DNA of 64,000 bases from Callorhinus ursinus (GCF_003265705.1 NW_020312827.1:15344154-15408153), one strand, 5' to 3'. Numbered from the stretch's first letter, positions 45,412 to 57,735 are shown. Notes: generated from the letters alone by a model not told the origin. Numbers and translations: made by a program.

Positions 45412-48400
45412 ATACTTTCTCAAATACATATCAGGGTTGGTAGTGTCAGTGGTAATGATTGCTTCATCTAAAAATATCAGCAAAAAACAAACTCAGGTAT
45501 GTCAGTCTTTGAAAATCCCTCCCTTTTATTCAACTAAAAGGTCATATTATATCCCAGTTCTCTAATGAGATCACAAACTATAGAATACATCTGAAGTCTC
45601 ATTGTATCTTATCCTTGAAGCCCCCCCATGAGGTGGTTGGGAAGAAGTTGTCCTGTATTTATCTATATAGAGATGGAATGAGTGGTATTTTTATTGGGTG
45701 CTTCATTCTTTGTTGTGTGTGCACTTGATAGGCTGAAAGTCTGAGTCTCACTTTGGTCTTCTGCCTTCTACATTAAAACTCTACTTTCCTGGAGGAAACT
45801 CAAATCCTTGTGTAAGAAGAGCCCTCACACTTCATAAATAATGGCGTGTTATGAAAGTTTTCTTGGTTGCACTCAACAGCCAATTCTAGCTTACATACAA
45901 GGTGATTTACTGAAAGGTTACTGGGTATTCATGGAACTACAGACCAGACTTGGCAATGGAAAGCATCCGTTGACTCTCAAAAAGTAAAGAACTGGGAATC
46001 AGGAAGCATTGCAACATCTTATAGCTAAAATATCCTGGTTGGGTGCCACAGCCATGCTACCTCTGCCTGCCCTGTGGATGATTCCAAGCATTGTGCCTTG
46101 CATCAAGAAGTCAGGATTCAGATGCTCCCAGAAAACTGCCCATTAGCCAATATTAGGTCATATTCTCACTCCCAATATGTACTAGGAAGAGGAGTGAAAG
46201 GTTCTGAACTTGTCAGCTTCTGAACCTCAAATTATCGTCTCCTGTGTTTATATAGGATAGGTGAGAGCACTCTGCAATAGAAATCAGAGCAGGAAAATGG
46301 ATGCTTGGTGGCAAAAAACTCAACAGTTAGCCACTAAATATTGAAGCATATAAGTTCCCTCACTTGATTTCCAATTTTCTTATCAACCAGGAGTAACCCC
46401 CTGCAGACGGAGGAAGCAATCACAACCTTGTGAAAATAAGCACTGTATCTAGCCCAGAGAAGTCATCCGTAACATTAGAAGTTACTCTCTTTGTGAGGAT
46501 TTTTCCATATAGCTGGTTTATTCGTTGCCTTAAAAAACTTAACTTCCCTTCCATCTCCTTGCTAAAAGCACCATTTCAATCAACTGGGGGCTGCAACTCT
46601 TCAAAGCTTGTGTGTATTATCTCAGTCTGAGCTTTTCTGAGTAACAGCTTTCTGCCTTTTTGCTACAAATTTATAATCACGATCACCTAGATGAGGAGTT
46701 TGTAACTTAGAATGTGTGAGTAAGTTATAAGGAGTCAGAAAAATCCCTGTAATTTATTGCAATTTTTCAATAAGATTTTGGGTGCGTATTCCTATAGAAA
46801 GGATTCACAGTTCTAAAAATGTATATTCTCAAAGGGTCTATTAAGGAAAACAGGGTTCAATGACATAAATGAAACCAGGAATATTAAATGCCTTTGCCAG
46901 TTTTGAATAACTTGTTAGTAGCAGAATCAAGGCACCCAGTTCCCAATATAGTCCAAGAAATTATTTAAGTTTTATGCCAGTTATGCATGTGTTTTTAAAG
47001 GCAAAAGACAAGGTACATCTTCTTATTAAATATGCCCTTAATTCTGGCAGTCTCAGAATGACACTCTTAGCTTGACCTCACTCTCCATGTTCTGGTGATC
47101 CTGACAGAGAACCACTGGCCCAGCAGAAAACTGGGGCCAACCATTCCCTGAATATTTGTATTCTATATAGAGAGAATCTCATATATCTCCTTTCTAACAG
47201 GTTCATAGCAGGTTGCCTGAAATGCTTCAAGGATTTAATGACTTCTTTCTTTTGAAAAACTTCTAGATTTAAGACATTACTCAAAATATATCTTGAGGTA
47301 TAATTAGCAGTGACTTTAACAGGGATTCTCTAGAAAACAGAACCTGAGGCAAAGATTAATGGGATAATGCTTTATTAGGGGATTGCAAACTCAGGGCCAT
47401 GAGGTTTAAAAGGAAAGGAAGGGAGTAAAAGCAAGATGTCAAGTAATGCCAAGTGATGTGTTAGCAAGTTGGCTACCACTTCATGACAAGCCATGAAGAG
47501 ATACAGCAGGTCCTTCAGCAGATGCACTTGCTGTCAGAACTTCTCCAACTAGTCTGCATGCACAAACCATGGGATAGTCTATGGGAGAGAGAAAATGAGG
47601 GAATGTATTGGCCTAGATCTGTCCTATCTCCTGTTTCTCATGGACCAAAATTTCTCCATGGGGAGTCACTGACGCACACTGCTATCTGGTCCCCTCAGAT
47701 ACCAGACCTATGGTCTATAATGAAGTTTTCTTTTAGGTGTAGAGGTGATAGGAAGGGATCAAATTTGTGGTGTTGGCTGAGTCTTGGCCATGCAACCCAG
47801 GCCAGTAGGAGACCATGGCATTCTCCTGGCAAGGTTAGAAGACTGATCCAGGCAGAGAAGTGGCTGAGTAGGTCCAGAAGGTGGTCAGAGCCAAGGGAAT
47901 CTGAGGAGGTTCACATGGTTTGTGTTTTATATAAGCAGAGTCTGAAGGTTTATTTCGGCCCTGAACTGCCTGTGGGATGTTGGGAAAGTATTTATTCTCT
48001 TTGGGTCTCAGAATCATCTCAAAATGATTGAAGTCCAAGTTTCCATGATTGCATACAGCAACAGTGAAACATTTTGAATTTTGGATTTATTCCCCACAAT
48101 AAACAAGTTCCAGGGTGGATCTGGAGGCACTATCCATCCACATCTCTGCAGGATTAGACATTTTCTTTAATCCTGAATATCTTCCAGCTCATTATTAATG
48201 AGATGTTTTCAAACTTTGATATGTAGTAAGAAAGAAAAAAGCACTAACAGAACTAGAACAGTTGAAAACAACATGAATACAGCTGTTTCTTTGGCTCTGG
48301 AAAAAAATATGTAATAGAATATCCAGTTCATCAGAATATTCTGATTAAGTTAATTAATTAAAATTAGTAATTTTTAGAGTAAGTACATTGCAATCATACA

Positions 48401-48660
48401 CTGTTGGATGGATTTTCATGTGAAGACAGAAATTGATCTCCCTGTGACTCGATATAAAACATCCATACTGAAGAGGACTTCAGGCATGTGATGGCTAATC
48501 TTTACAAAGGTGATTGTTCTTACCTTTTGGTTTTGTTATATACACATTTATTGCAAATACAAACCAAGAAAGTCACTTACAAAAAGGGTCTTCTATGTTA
48601 AATAGTCTATATCCCTCTCATGGAGGAAGTAGTGTAAAGTGAACTATAAGTCAAAGGGAA
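45412..48660. other. Long unrecognised stretch, over 3 kb
   Basis: No named repeat over most of it. The 182-codon plus frame at 47483-48031 is the longest non-transposon frame in the window, but its protein shows no domain and no coding-like bias. GGGATTCTCTAGAAAACAGAACC at 47321 resembles a medium-reiterated repeat end. Confidence 0.35.
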
Positions 48661-48905
48661 TGCTTGTTTTCTTTTTTTTTTTTTTAAGATTTATTTATTT
48701 ATTTGAGGGAGAGAGAGAGAGCAAGTACGTGAGCAGGGAGAGGGGCAGAGGGAGAGGGAGAAAGAATCTCAAGCAGACTCCCTACTGAACACAGAGCCAA
48801 TGTGGGGCTGGATCCCATGACCCTGAGATCATGACCTGAGTCAAACCCAAGAGTCAGACACTTAACAAACTGCGTCACCCAGGCTCCCCTGAAGTGCATG
48901 TTTTC
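48661..48905 (-). mobile_element. CAN-SINE with 11-bp target duplication
   Basis: TGCTTGTTTTC (48661-48671) and TGCATGTTTTC (48895-48905), one mismatch. Antisense SINE between: T run, AAGATTTATTTATTTATTTGAG, GACCCTGAGATCATGACC, and the head ACTGCGTCACCCAGGCTCCCC. Confidence 0.93.
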
Positions 48906-49261
48906 AACAGAGCCTTGCACATAACCAATTTCTCATGAATTTGGGGAACACAGCCTGCAGAACTGTGTTAACTTCTGTTTTTTACTTTCCCTTTGCTAGC
49001 CTTCTTTTCCACAGACTTTTTTCCCTTCAGTTGGGCTTCATCTGTTGCTATATACCTGTCAGGTCTCAAATGTTGTCCCATAATTCTTGGATACTGATGA
49101 AATGGTAACCAATTCATCATTATCTCAGAGGAAATTTAAAGCCTTACAAGTTGGATTTTTGTTCACATAGACCAGGGGGAAGGGGTATGTTTATGATGAA
49201 GGGCCTCCCTCAGAGAAGCAATTCAATGCTATGGTAAAGGGCATAGGCCATGGAGTCAGAG
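48906..49261. other. Unrecognised DNA
   Basis: Nothing named. Confidence 0.35.
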
Positions 49262-49572
49262 GAATTCCAATTCATTCATTCACTTATTTGTTCAACAAGT
49301 ATTTATTGAGTTGCTACTATATTATAGGCACTGTTCTAGATATTGGTATGTAACAGAAGCAAATGACAAAAAAAATGCCCTATGTATTTACCATTTCAAT
49401 AGGGGAGTTAGCAAAAACAAGATAAATGAATAAATTATATAGGATATTAGATTGTGTTAAATGCTAAGGAGAAAAAAAAAGTAAAGGAGACATAGGTTGA
49501 AATTTTAGGGAAGCTTGGGGACATCTCACTGAGAAGGTATTTGATCAGGAGGTGACATATATTTTATGTTGC
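49262..49572 (-). mobile_element. LINE-2 3' end, antisense
   Basis: TTCATTCATTCACTTATTTG, CAAGTATTTATTGAGTTGCTACTATA, GGCACTGTTCTAGATATTGG and, at the far end, GAGAAGGTATTTGATCAGGAGGTGACAT are reverse-complement L2 blocks in order. Confidence 0.7.
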
Positions 49573-49704
49573 CTAAAGTTTATATAGTATTTTTGCAAAT
49601 TTTACAATTATGTATCTCTAAGGGAACTCTTTGCTGGGGCCTCCGCCAACTTTTGTGGGGAGCCTTATGAAAGAAGGGGATCCTAAGCTTTATTGACTTC
49701 ATGG

Positions 49705-49885
49705 TAAATGCACTTCTGCCTCTGACACTTATGACCTGATGATTTTGGTCAAGCAACTTAATCTAGGAAGTTTTCCCAACTGTGAAACAGAGATAATAGA
49801 AGTCTTGGTCTACTTTATTGGAGTGTTATAAGGCTCAGACAAGAGAATGCACATAAAACATTTATTACTGTATTAAGCACACGAT
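49705..49885 (+). mobile_element. MIR-like relic
   Basis: CTCTGACACTTATGACCTGATG, TCAAGCAACTTAATC, CAACTGTGAAACAGAGATAATAG and GGAGTGTTATAAGGCTCAGAC follow MIR. A 20-nt T run follows at about 49992-50012, separate. Confidence 0.5.
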
Positions 49886-50094
49886 CAATGCCAAATTCCT
49901 AAAATCTTAAACATGTTATTATGTGTTCTCTTAGTTTTGCTCACTTGCTTATTTTATTTACATGTCAAGGTTATTTGAGTTCCTCATCATCTTTTTTTTT
50001 TTTTTTTTTTTTAAAGCAACATGCTGGGTAAGTTAAAACATCCTGGTTTAGCTGAGTTTTTTATCATGCTCAAGGCTGGGAAGGAGGAACGAAA

Positions 50095-50315
50095 TGACAT
50101 GAATTGGACACCTACTTTTCCTAAGTATTTTGTATGTATTTATTTATTTAAATTCCTAACGAGCTATGAGCACGTGAGACATAGATTATTAGACTCATCT
50201 TTTATATAGAGACATAGAAGAAGCTCAGAAAGATTAAGTAAATTATCCAAAGTCACTCAGCTTATAGGGACAAACTGGGATGCAGTCACAGATACCTGTA
50301 CTTAAAACTTGATGC
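50095..50315 (-). mobile_element. MIR-like relic, antisense
   Basis: GACATAGAAGAAGCTCAGAAAGATTAAGTAAATTATCCAAAGTCACTCAGCTTATAGG is the antisense MIR core and flank, with a matching upstream part. Confidence 0.6.
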
Positions 50316-51744
50316 TTCCATGAAGTCTGAATGAATAAAGATCTTCTGCAGAAATGAATTATTCATAAAGTGAAGGTAGCATTCTTATCACACAGTTGAC
50401 CTTAAGGAAATTAATTACCAACACAAGGCATAATATTTACATATTTGTACCTGGCCCATTAAGGACTCTGGAGCAGAGGAAATTGGCAAAGATAAGACAG
50501 GAGCTGAATTTGATTTTCAGTCTGAATTATTGTTAGTAGGTTTAATAAGTGCAAACAAGCTAAGAGCACTTGCTGAAGAACACTTAGGAAAGAGCCATAT
50601 AATGCCACCCAGGGCTCTTTACTAAATCACTATGGTCTCCTTGAGTCTCTGCATCAATCTGACAGATTTCCCCCAAGGGCAGTTGCCTGCAGCCCTGGTG
50701 ACAAGACTCTACTCAGAAGATCAGCCTGCCCATTGCAAAAAGGCCTCCTAAAGCAGCTGGTCCAATTCTTTTTAATTCCCACTGGGGATCCATCAGTTCT
50801 CTAATCACTAATGCCAGCCTTGTCCTGTGGGAGCCTACTAGAGCTGGCAGTGATCTTGTTGAATCTATCTGGTCCCGATCTTACTGGTGATTATGCGGGG
50901 ATTAGGCTTGACGCGGAAAATTGCTCTATTGAAGTTGAGCTGGAGAACACAATTACAAAATAAGCATTTCTGGCATGGACACTATGACCACACACTTGCC
51001 TAACAAAGATGTCAGCTCACTTGAGGGCCAAAGTTTTAAGAGAGAATTTAGCTGAGTTTTTGGGAGGCACAGGGTGGTGGCTGGCAATTACTAAGATTTT
51101 GTTTTTTTAAACTAATACAAAGATTTTGTTCAAGAAGATTATGAAAAAAAATATTAGCTTTTTAAAACTCAACTCTTCCCATAATTTGCCTTGATGACTT
51201 CCTACCTCTTTTAAACCCCCTCAGCTAACCTAGAACCTGATATAAATGAGCTAAAACAAACTCAACAGTGTGGGATATAATTATTGGAAAGACCATGAAC
51301 TCTATCAACAAATGTCCATGTACTTTAGTAGATGGAAGAGGTCATTTGCAAAAACTATTCTTAAATAAAGAGACAAAATTAGAACCATTCAATATATTGC
51401 CAGCAGGGAGAAGTGAAAATTGTGATTTCCCTAGTCAAAAGAGGAAGAACAAAGACAAATCTTAAAGGTAAACTACAGGCTTTGTAAAGTAGATCTACAT
51501 ATATCAAGATTGTCATGGTTTGTCATCATATTAAAACATAAAAAATAATTTATGTTAATAACAATCATTGTGAGTCATTAGTAAGAACTTTGAGTATGGG
51601 TTCAGGTTTATGAAGATGAGAAAATGATATATTGTATTATAAAAATATTTCATCAAAAAAAAGAAAACAGGGAATGCCATTGCTCATTAGTAAACATGCT
51701 GTGGCTACCTGAAGAATCAATTTTTCTTGCACAAAGTGTGGATT
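50316..51744. other. Repeat-poor unique DNA
   Basis: 1.4 kb without a named repeat. 50450-51050 has mixed, relatively GC-rich composition for this window and is a candidate for conserved non-coding sequence. No gene seen. Confidence 0.35.
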
Positions 51745-52070
51745 GACCTGTAATGAGCATAAACCATGGAGTCAGCATGTAGGGGCATGAATCCCAGCTC
51801 ACAGAGCTATGGAATATTGAGCAATGATGGACATTATAATTGTTGTTATTCCTTTGAGCGATGTATGCATCTATATAAATAGGAATTGCCCATTTATAAA
51901 AGTGGAGGCTAGAGGAGTTTACTTAGGAAAAGAAATAACCACACTAAAGAAAAGAAGGGCAAATCATGTGTGCTTTGGTTTTATCAATTATAAAATGGGA
52001 ACAAAAATACCCTTGTTGTAATGATCAAACAGATGTTATTTCATGTATGGTGAAGGCATGGCCTGGTAAT
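51745..52070 (+). mobile_element. Possible interrupted MIR relic
   Basis: AAACCATGGAGTCAGCATG..ATGAATCCCAGCTC and later TTTTATCAATTATAAAATGGGAACAAAAATACCC resemble the two halves of MIR with extra sequence between. Weak. Confidence 0.3.
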
Positions 52071-52869
52071 TCCTTTCTTCTCCTTACTTCCTCTATTGTT
52101 CTGGCTATTGGGATTATTTAGTCCAAATCCTGACTCCAGGCAGATGATGGCAGTGCCCTCTCCCTTTCAGTCTAGTGATCACAGGCTGGCATACCTGTTT
52201 TCATGATTCTACTGGAACAGATTTTTGATTATCGTTTTCAGGGGGAGGGGCAAGGGGTTTCTTTTGTTTGTTTTCATGCAATATCCCACCACCTGTATTG
52301 ATTCTCAGCTGTCAGCTAATGAATTCTAGATTCTACTCCTTTGCCCTGATAGGTCTTTTGGGTAAACGACATGCTTAGAACATTAATGACAGATACATAA
52401 GTATTTGAGTTGGGGGAAATTAGACTGCCATTCACCACTTAAAGAGAAACTTAACTGAGAGTAGAGCATGGTGGTTGAGAGATTGGGATACAGGCCAGTT
52501 AACTAAAATTTAATTCAGAAAATGATCAATTTATAAAGTGACCAATTAACCAAATGAGAGATGTTCTCCAATGTTTGATTTCACTAGGGTTTTGCTGCTG
52601 CCAAGGCTTTTTTCAGACTAGCATATTTGTCTTTTCCAATGTCCTGTAATTTTATTTGGGAATGTTTAAGCTAACCCTTCAAGGCTGTCCACTCTTGCAG
52701 ATTTACACACTGACCAAAAACTGTGTCTCTGTACTAGTCCTAAACACATACCTCCTTTGTTTGAGTGTTTGGCCAATTGATCATACACTGAGCTAATATT
52801 TGCCAAACTGACTTTCAGTGAATTAGGTTTTGATGAAAATCCAAGAATTTGAATTTGACATTGACTTCT
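52071..52869. other. Unrecognised DNA
   Basis: No gene or named repeat. The 97-codon minus frame at 52666-52959 has no domain. Confidence 0.35.
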
Positions 52870-53075
52870 GGGTTCTGTTCTTTTTTCCCCACTTGCCAGC
52901 TTGGTAACCTTGGCAAGTAAACATTCCTGAACTTCAATCTTCACGTTCATAAAATACAAATGATGAAAGGATCTTTACATAAGGTTGTGTGGGTCAATGA
53001 AGTAATGCACAAATGGGTTGAACATAGTGAAATACATAGTAAGGGCTAAAACACTGTAAATTATTATCTTGTAAG
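52870..53075 (+). mobile_element. MIR-like relic
   Basis: CCACTTGCCAGCTTGGTAACCTTGGCAAG, CGTTCATAAAATACAAATGATG and a 3' end GTGAAATACATAGTAAGGGCTAAAACA follow MIR. Confidence 0.55.
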
Positions 53076-53129
53076 TTTCAGATTACCATGATCTGCTCTT
53101 TGTTTCTACTATTGGAAACAAAGGAAGGC

Positions 53130-53130
53130 T

Positions 53131-53184
<54 letters not shown>
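53130..53184. repeat. (GT)n microsatellite
   Basis: About 55 bp of GT with a TATA interruption. Confidence 0.95.
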
Positions 53185-53185
<1 letters not shown>

Positions 53186-53385
53186 CTGTTATGGACAAAA
53201 TACTGTGTTAAGAGTTACACATATGTTACCTCACTTGGTTTTTATAAGAATTAGTGTGATACCCCAACAAAAATAAGAAAGTTCAGTCTAGGTCTACAAA
53301 ATTGGTCAATCTTTCAGAGATAATTCATGGAAGATTTGGGATTAAAACCCATGTCTATCTAACTTCAAAGTTCCATTAACATAGT
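53185..53385 (-). mobile_element. Possible MIR relic, antisense
   Basis: GTTAAGAGTTACACATATGTTACCTCACTTGG and GGAAGATTTGGGATTAAAACCCATGTC follow antisense MIR loosely. Confidence 0.4.
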
Positions 53386-53397
53386 ATGTTCTGACTA

Positions 53398-53611
53398 CTA
53401 TGTATCAGCTCTTTTTTTTAAGATTTTATTTATTTATTCATAAGAGACAGAGACAGAGACAGAGAGAGAGAGAGGCAGAGAGAGAAGCAGGCTCCCCGCT
53501 GAGCAGGGAGACTGATGCGGGACTCGATCCCATGATCCTGAGATCATGACCTGAGCCAAAGGCAAATGCTTAACCATCTGAGGCACCCAGGTGCCCTATG
53601 TATCAGCTCTT
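53398..53611 (-). mobile_element. CAN-SINE with perfect 16-bp target duplication
   Basis: CTATGTATCAGCTCTT is present at 53398-53413 and 53596-53611. The antisense SINE between has AAGATTTTATTTATTTATTC, a GAGACAGAGACAGAGACAG expansion, CCCCGCTGAGCAGGGAG and the head TCTGAGGCACCCAGGTGCC. A recent insertion. Confidence 0.95.
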
Positions 53612-53676
53612 ACTTGTTTGTTTGCTTTTAGTCAGTAAATCTTTGCCCTGCCTCCTATTAATTATCTTTGATTTTT

Positions 53677-53968
53677 AAAACATTGATGCCAGGAAACTGG
53701 GTGGCTCAGTGGGCTAAGTGTCTGCTTTCAGCTCAGGTCATGATCTTGAGGGTGAGAAGGGTGTCCTGGAATTGAGCCCCAGGAGGTGTCCTGGGATCAA
53801 GCCCTGCAAATGTTGGGGTCCCTGCTCAGTAGGGAGTCAAGTCTGCTTCTCCCTCTGCCCTCCCCCTGCTTGTATGTACTCTCTCTCTCTCTCTCTTTCT
53901 CTCTCTCAAATAAATAAATAAATAAATAATCTTAAAAAAATAAAATAAAAAAATAAAACACTGATGCC
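53677..53968 (+). mobile_element. CAN-SINE with internal duplication
   Basis: The target duplication AAAACATTGATGCC (53677-53690) and AAAACACTGATGCC (53955-53968) brackets it. The middle is longer than usual because a GTGTCCTGG..TTGAGCCCC unit is repeated as GTGTCCTGGGATCAAGCCC (about 53761-53806). The tail is (AAATA)n plus an A-rich extension. Confidence 0.92.
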
Positions 53969-54224
53969 TATTAACCACATCATGATTTCTTGAATTGGTA
54001 AGTTTAACAAGTGATGTGAATATTTAATGCTCTTACTACTTCCTTCTTTACAATTTCTAAAAATGTGTTATTAATATGATAGTGCTTTGGGGTTAAGGAA
54101 ATATATACTGGGAAAAAAGTATCACTCATAGACTTATATGTGCATGTTGAAAGGAAGGTGCATGGGTGGGGGATATACTATTGTAACAGAGACAACTGGA
54201 AAGATGATGATTGTGGCATCACCT

Positions 54225-54440
54225 CATGTTTGTAGGCGGTGGTCATTGATAGTTTGTGGGGCCCCTTCACATACATTTATCTAGTTAAATCCTTTGAGGA
54301 TGAAAGATGAGAAATTATTAGCCTCATTTTAGAGATGAGCAAACTACATCTCCAAGAGGTTAAGTGATTAAATGAAGGTCATATATTCATTTAGCACATT
54401 ATAGAGCTGAGAACAGAGCTTAGATCTTCCCAGGGCAATT
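54225..54440 (-). mobile_element. MIR relic, antisense
   Basis: CTTCACATACATTTATCTAGTTAAATCC, GCCTCATTTTAGAGATGAGCAAAC and CCAAGAGGTTAAGTGATTAAATGAAGGTC are antisense MIR flank and core in order. Confidence 0.65.
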
Positions 54441-55362
54441 TTGTAACAAGGGAAATAAATGAGATTAAGTGCTAAGGAGAAAGACTGCTATTATAGGTGT
54501 CTCCCGATATCAATCCTCCCATTTTCTCTTAAAGAGAGAACTTCCTTTGTCAAAGCACATGACCTTCTAGAATAGTGAATATATCGCCCTGCCTCCCCTC
54601 ATCTGTGATCAGTTAGCTTCGGAGAGCCTTCCTTACAATATAACTTACCCTTACCCCTTGTTCCTCATTTCCCTCTCCTCTTCTATCCTTCCTGAAACAG
54701 GGATGTGATGACGACGGGAGCTCCATCTTGGGTCATGCCCTTGAAGATCACACTCTAGGGATGGTTAAAGAGAAAGCCTGAAAACATCCTGTGTTCCAGA
54801 CAATTGGTGAGACTGGTCCACACCAGACCCAGACTTCCCACTTCTAAATTTCTCTATAAGAAAAACAAAAAAGAAAAACAAACGTCCATCACATTTACAC
54901 TGCCATTATGTTGGAGACTTAAATGTAACCAAACCCTATCCTAGGCAATTTAGCAACTATTAGAGGTTTTTGTCCCTGAGGTAACAAAATACAAATCTGA
55001 AGACCAGAATAGCTGGTCAAACAGAATCAAGACCAGATGGCTAACTTGACTCCCTTGGTAAAGAAGCACATTCAGACAGTTTACCAAATTCAGGAATGCC
55101 TGAGAGCTGTCAAAACTATGCCTGTTGAAGGCACTGTGGTCAAATGTTGGTAGAGTGGGCAGGTTTCTCACTTTGGGGAGATACTTAGAGATTCATGAAG
55201 ACACACCCATATTGACCATAGGACACTTTCTCCATAGGGTGCTATGGCTCTACCCATGTTGGGTAAGAGAGCTATAGAGAAAATTAGGGAGGTTTGGGGA
55301 AAGATACTGTTCCTAGTTCATTAGTTTTTATCTCCTTCTTCCCTTGAGTTGCTTATCTCATT
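54441..55362. other. Unrecognised DNA
   Basis: No named repeat or gene. Confidence 0.35.
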
Positions 55363-55616
55363 TAAAGAGGGATTTCTTTTTTTTTTTAAATAATGCCCTA
55401 TTCTTTTTTTTTTTTAAAGATTTTATTTATTTATTTGAGAGAGAGAGAATGAGAGATAGAGAGTACGAGAGGGAAGAGGGTCAGAGGGAGAAGCAGACTC
55501 CCTGCCGAGCAGGGAGCCCGATGTGGGACTCGATCCCGGGACTCCAGGATCATGACCTGAGCCGAAGGCAGTCGCTCAACCAACTGAGCCACCCAGGCGC
55601 CCTAAAGAGGGCTTTC
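55363..55616 (-). mobile_element. CAN-SINE with two-part tail (possible 3' transduction)
   Basis: Target duplication TAAAGAGGGATTTC (55363-55376) and TAAAGAGGGCTTTC (55603-55616), one mismatch. Reading the SINE in sense (minus strand): near-consensus body with head at 55602, a first A-tail (55404-55415), 16 non-SINE bases GAATAGGGCATTATTT (55388-55403), then a second A-tail (55377-55387) ending at the duplication. This is the layout of a 3' transduction from the source locus. Confidence 0.85.
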
Positions 55617-55939
55617 ATATCAGGCATACTGGACCTGTAGGCTCTACAATAAGCACTGTACTTAGCTTTGATTCCATGGCATCTCTGAAACAACTTTCTG
55701 AACTGACTTAGTCACCGAGTATGTATTTTCTATCAGAAAATGTCACCTGTCATCTACTTGCACAAGTCACACAGCCATGCAGATACACAGGAAGTATCTT
55801 TTTCTTGTAGTTGAAAGTGTGCAAAACCATATCACACATAGCATCTCACTCAGTCATTCCACATCTTTAGTCATTAATTTTTTATTTTTATAAATTTTTA
55901 AATTTTAGAATAGTTTTAGATTTATAGAAAATTTTTGTA
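55617..55939. other. Unrecognised DNA
   Basis: AT-rich at 55870-55935. Nothing named. Confidence 0.35.
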
Positions 55940-56140
55940 GGGGCTCCTGGGTGGCTCAGTCATTGGGGGTCTGCCTTCGGCTCAGGTCATGATCCCAGGG
56001 TCCTGGGACTGAGCCCCATATCGGGCTCTCTGCTCAGCGGGAAGCCTGCTTTTCCCTCTTCCACTCACTCCTGCTTGTGTTCCCTCTCTCGCTGTCTTTC
56101 TGTCAAATAAATAAATAAAATCTTTTAAAAAAAGAAGAAA
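55940..56140 (+). mobile_element. CAN-SINE
   Basis: Head GGGGCTCCTGGGTGGCTCAG, CTTCGGCTCAGGTCATGATCC, CATATCGGGCTCTCTGC, CT arm, GTCAAATAAATAAATAAAATC tail. GAAAATTTTTGTAG before and AAAAAATTTTATAG after may be a decayed target duplication. Confidence 0.93.
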
Positions 56141-57639
56141 AAAAATTTTATAGTTCCCATATACCCCAGATGCAGTTTCCCCTATCATTATCACCATAAC
56201 TGAGAATACTTAATGAACTTTATCATAATTAACAAACTACTGCTGACTTTTATTAACTAAATCTGTATTTTATTCAAACTTTCCTAGTTTTTACTTACTG
56301 TCTTTTATTTGTTACAGAATCGCATCCAGGATACCACGATAATTCCTCAGACTATCTTTGTTTCTGATATCCTTAACAGTTTTGAGAGGTATGGTCAGGT
56401 GTTTTATAGAATTTCCTTGATTGGGATTTGTCTGATTTTTTTTTTTTCATGATTAGGCTGGGATGATGGGTTTTGGGAAAGAAGACCATAATAAGATGCC
56501 ATTCTCTTCACATCATATCAAGGGACAGGATTTATCACTGATGATAATCACCTTAATCACCTGGGTAAGCTAGCCCTTGCCACGTTTCTCAGACACTAAT
56601 TTTTAATGATTAATTTTATAAATTCCTCAGATAAACTGAGGTACACTTATATAAATATGTGCAGTACAATAGGACAAAAGTAGGCAAGGCAAGTAGGTGG
56701 AATGAGAAAATGAGGACAAGGAAGTAAGAAGAAGCAGAGGCAAAGTGTACAGAAATGCCCACCAGAACATGCTGTACCATTACTAGAGATAGATTGCAAA
56801 TTAGCTCTAAGCTTCTTCGGAGCCAAAGCACAGAAATGGAAATATGCTGTGCTAAGGGACTTGTTTTTCTTAATAAGTTTTGTCCTTATGCCTGTCTGCC
56901 AAAATTTCTTATATTGGTCCTGTCAGAAGGATAATATGATGTAGTGGTCCACATTTTAACATTTCTATCATCTATCTATCTATTATCATCTATCTATTAT
57001 TTATTTAACTACTTATCTAAGTTCTTTCCTATAATTTAAAGGTGTATTAACTAAGCAGCATTCAATATACAAGTTGAGTCCACTCCTGTAGCTCTTTAAA
57101 TCTGGCTTATAAAATGTGAAAATTTATAATGCTTTTATTAAATAGACTGCTTATGTTTCAGACAATGCACATCAGTACCATTCTTTATAATGAGCTTCTG
57201 ATAATTTCTGAGTGTCCAGAAGTTGAGGTTATATTTTATATCAAAACAAAACAAAAATCTAGAGTGAAGATATTTCTATGGCACTATGGAATTCTCAAAA
57301 GGAAGGCAGAGCTTATACTGTCTTAGGAAAAATAGTGACCCTCAATAAAACACCTGGCCATGGGAGTATTTTATAGAAGGGAATACAATCTTAGAAGAGT
57401 ACATTGATGTACCCAATATCTGGTAGTCAATAAAAGGCAAGGCCAGGACTCAAAAATTGATTGTCTTCAGAATTCTCATTGGGGGAATTTGTATACCAGA
57501 TCAGGTCAGCAGATATTATCCTGATAATTATTTAAGTGGTGAATATCTCAGCCAGAACAACTATATATCTTCATTTTAGGTTGCTTTCTAAAGGTAGCAT
57601 GGTTTCAGAGCTCACATTTTGAGTCATTTAGATATAATT
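56141..57639. other. Unrecognised DNA with (TATC)n
   Basis: A (TATC)n microsatellite at 56966-57000. No gene or named repeat. Confidence 0.4.
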
Positions 57640-57735
57640 TGAATCTGTGACCCTCATTACTGACCGTTCTCTCCACAGTACCTAGTATAGTGGTTGGCCC
57701 AGAATCGGTACTCAAGACATTTATATTTTATCATG
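57640..57735 (+). mobile_element. LINE-2 or MIR 3' tail relic
   Basis: GTACCTAGTATAGTGGTTGGCCCAGAATCGGTACTCAAGACATTTATATTTTA parallels the L2/MIR tail. Short and diverged. Confidence 0.4.

Noticed and set aside
47483..48031. A 182-codon open frame on the plus strand, the longest not explained by a transposon
   Set aside because: The protein shows no domain, the frame is isolated, no exon-intron signals or second supporting frame are seen, and it lies in otherwise featureless DNA. Length alone is within chance for 64 kb on six frames.
49992..50012. A 20-nt T run considered as a tail-only insertion like 742-796
   Set aside because: No flanking direct repeat could be found.
51091..51132. AAGATTTTGTT repeated around a short T run, considered as another micro-retroinsertion
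   Set aside because: The repeat is short and of low complexity, with no tail on the expected side and no element sequence between the copies.
55344..55640. Frames with WDSIPGLQDHDLS-like content, also at 45075-45359, 44656-44853, 48699-48920 and 6019-6219
   Set aside because: They translate CAN-SINE bodies; the same peptide pattern recurs wherever a SINE lies.
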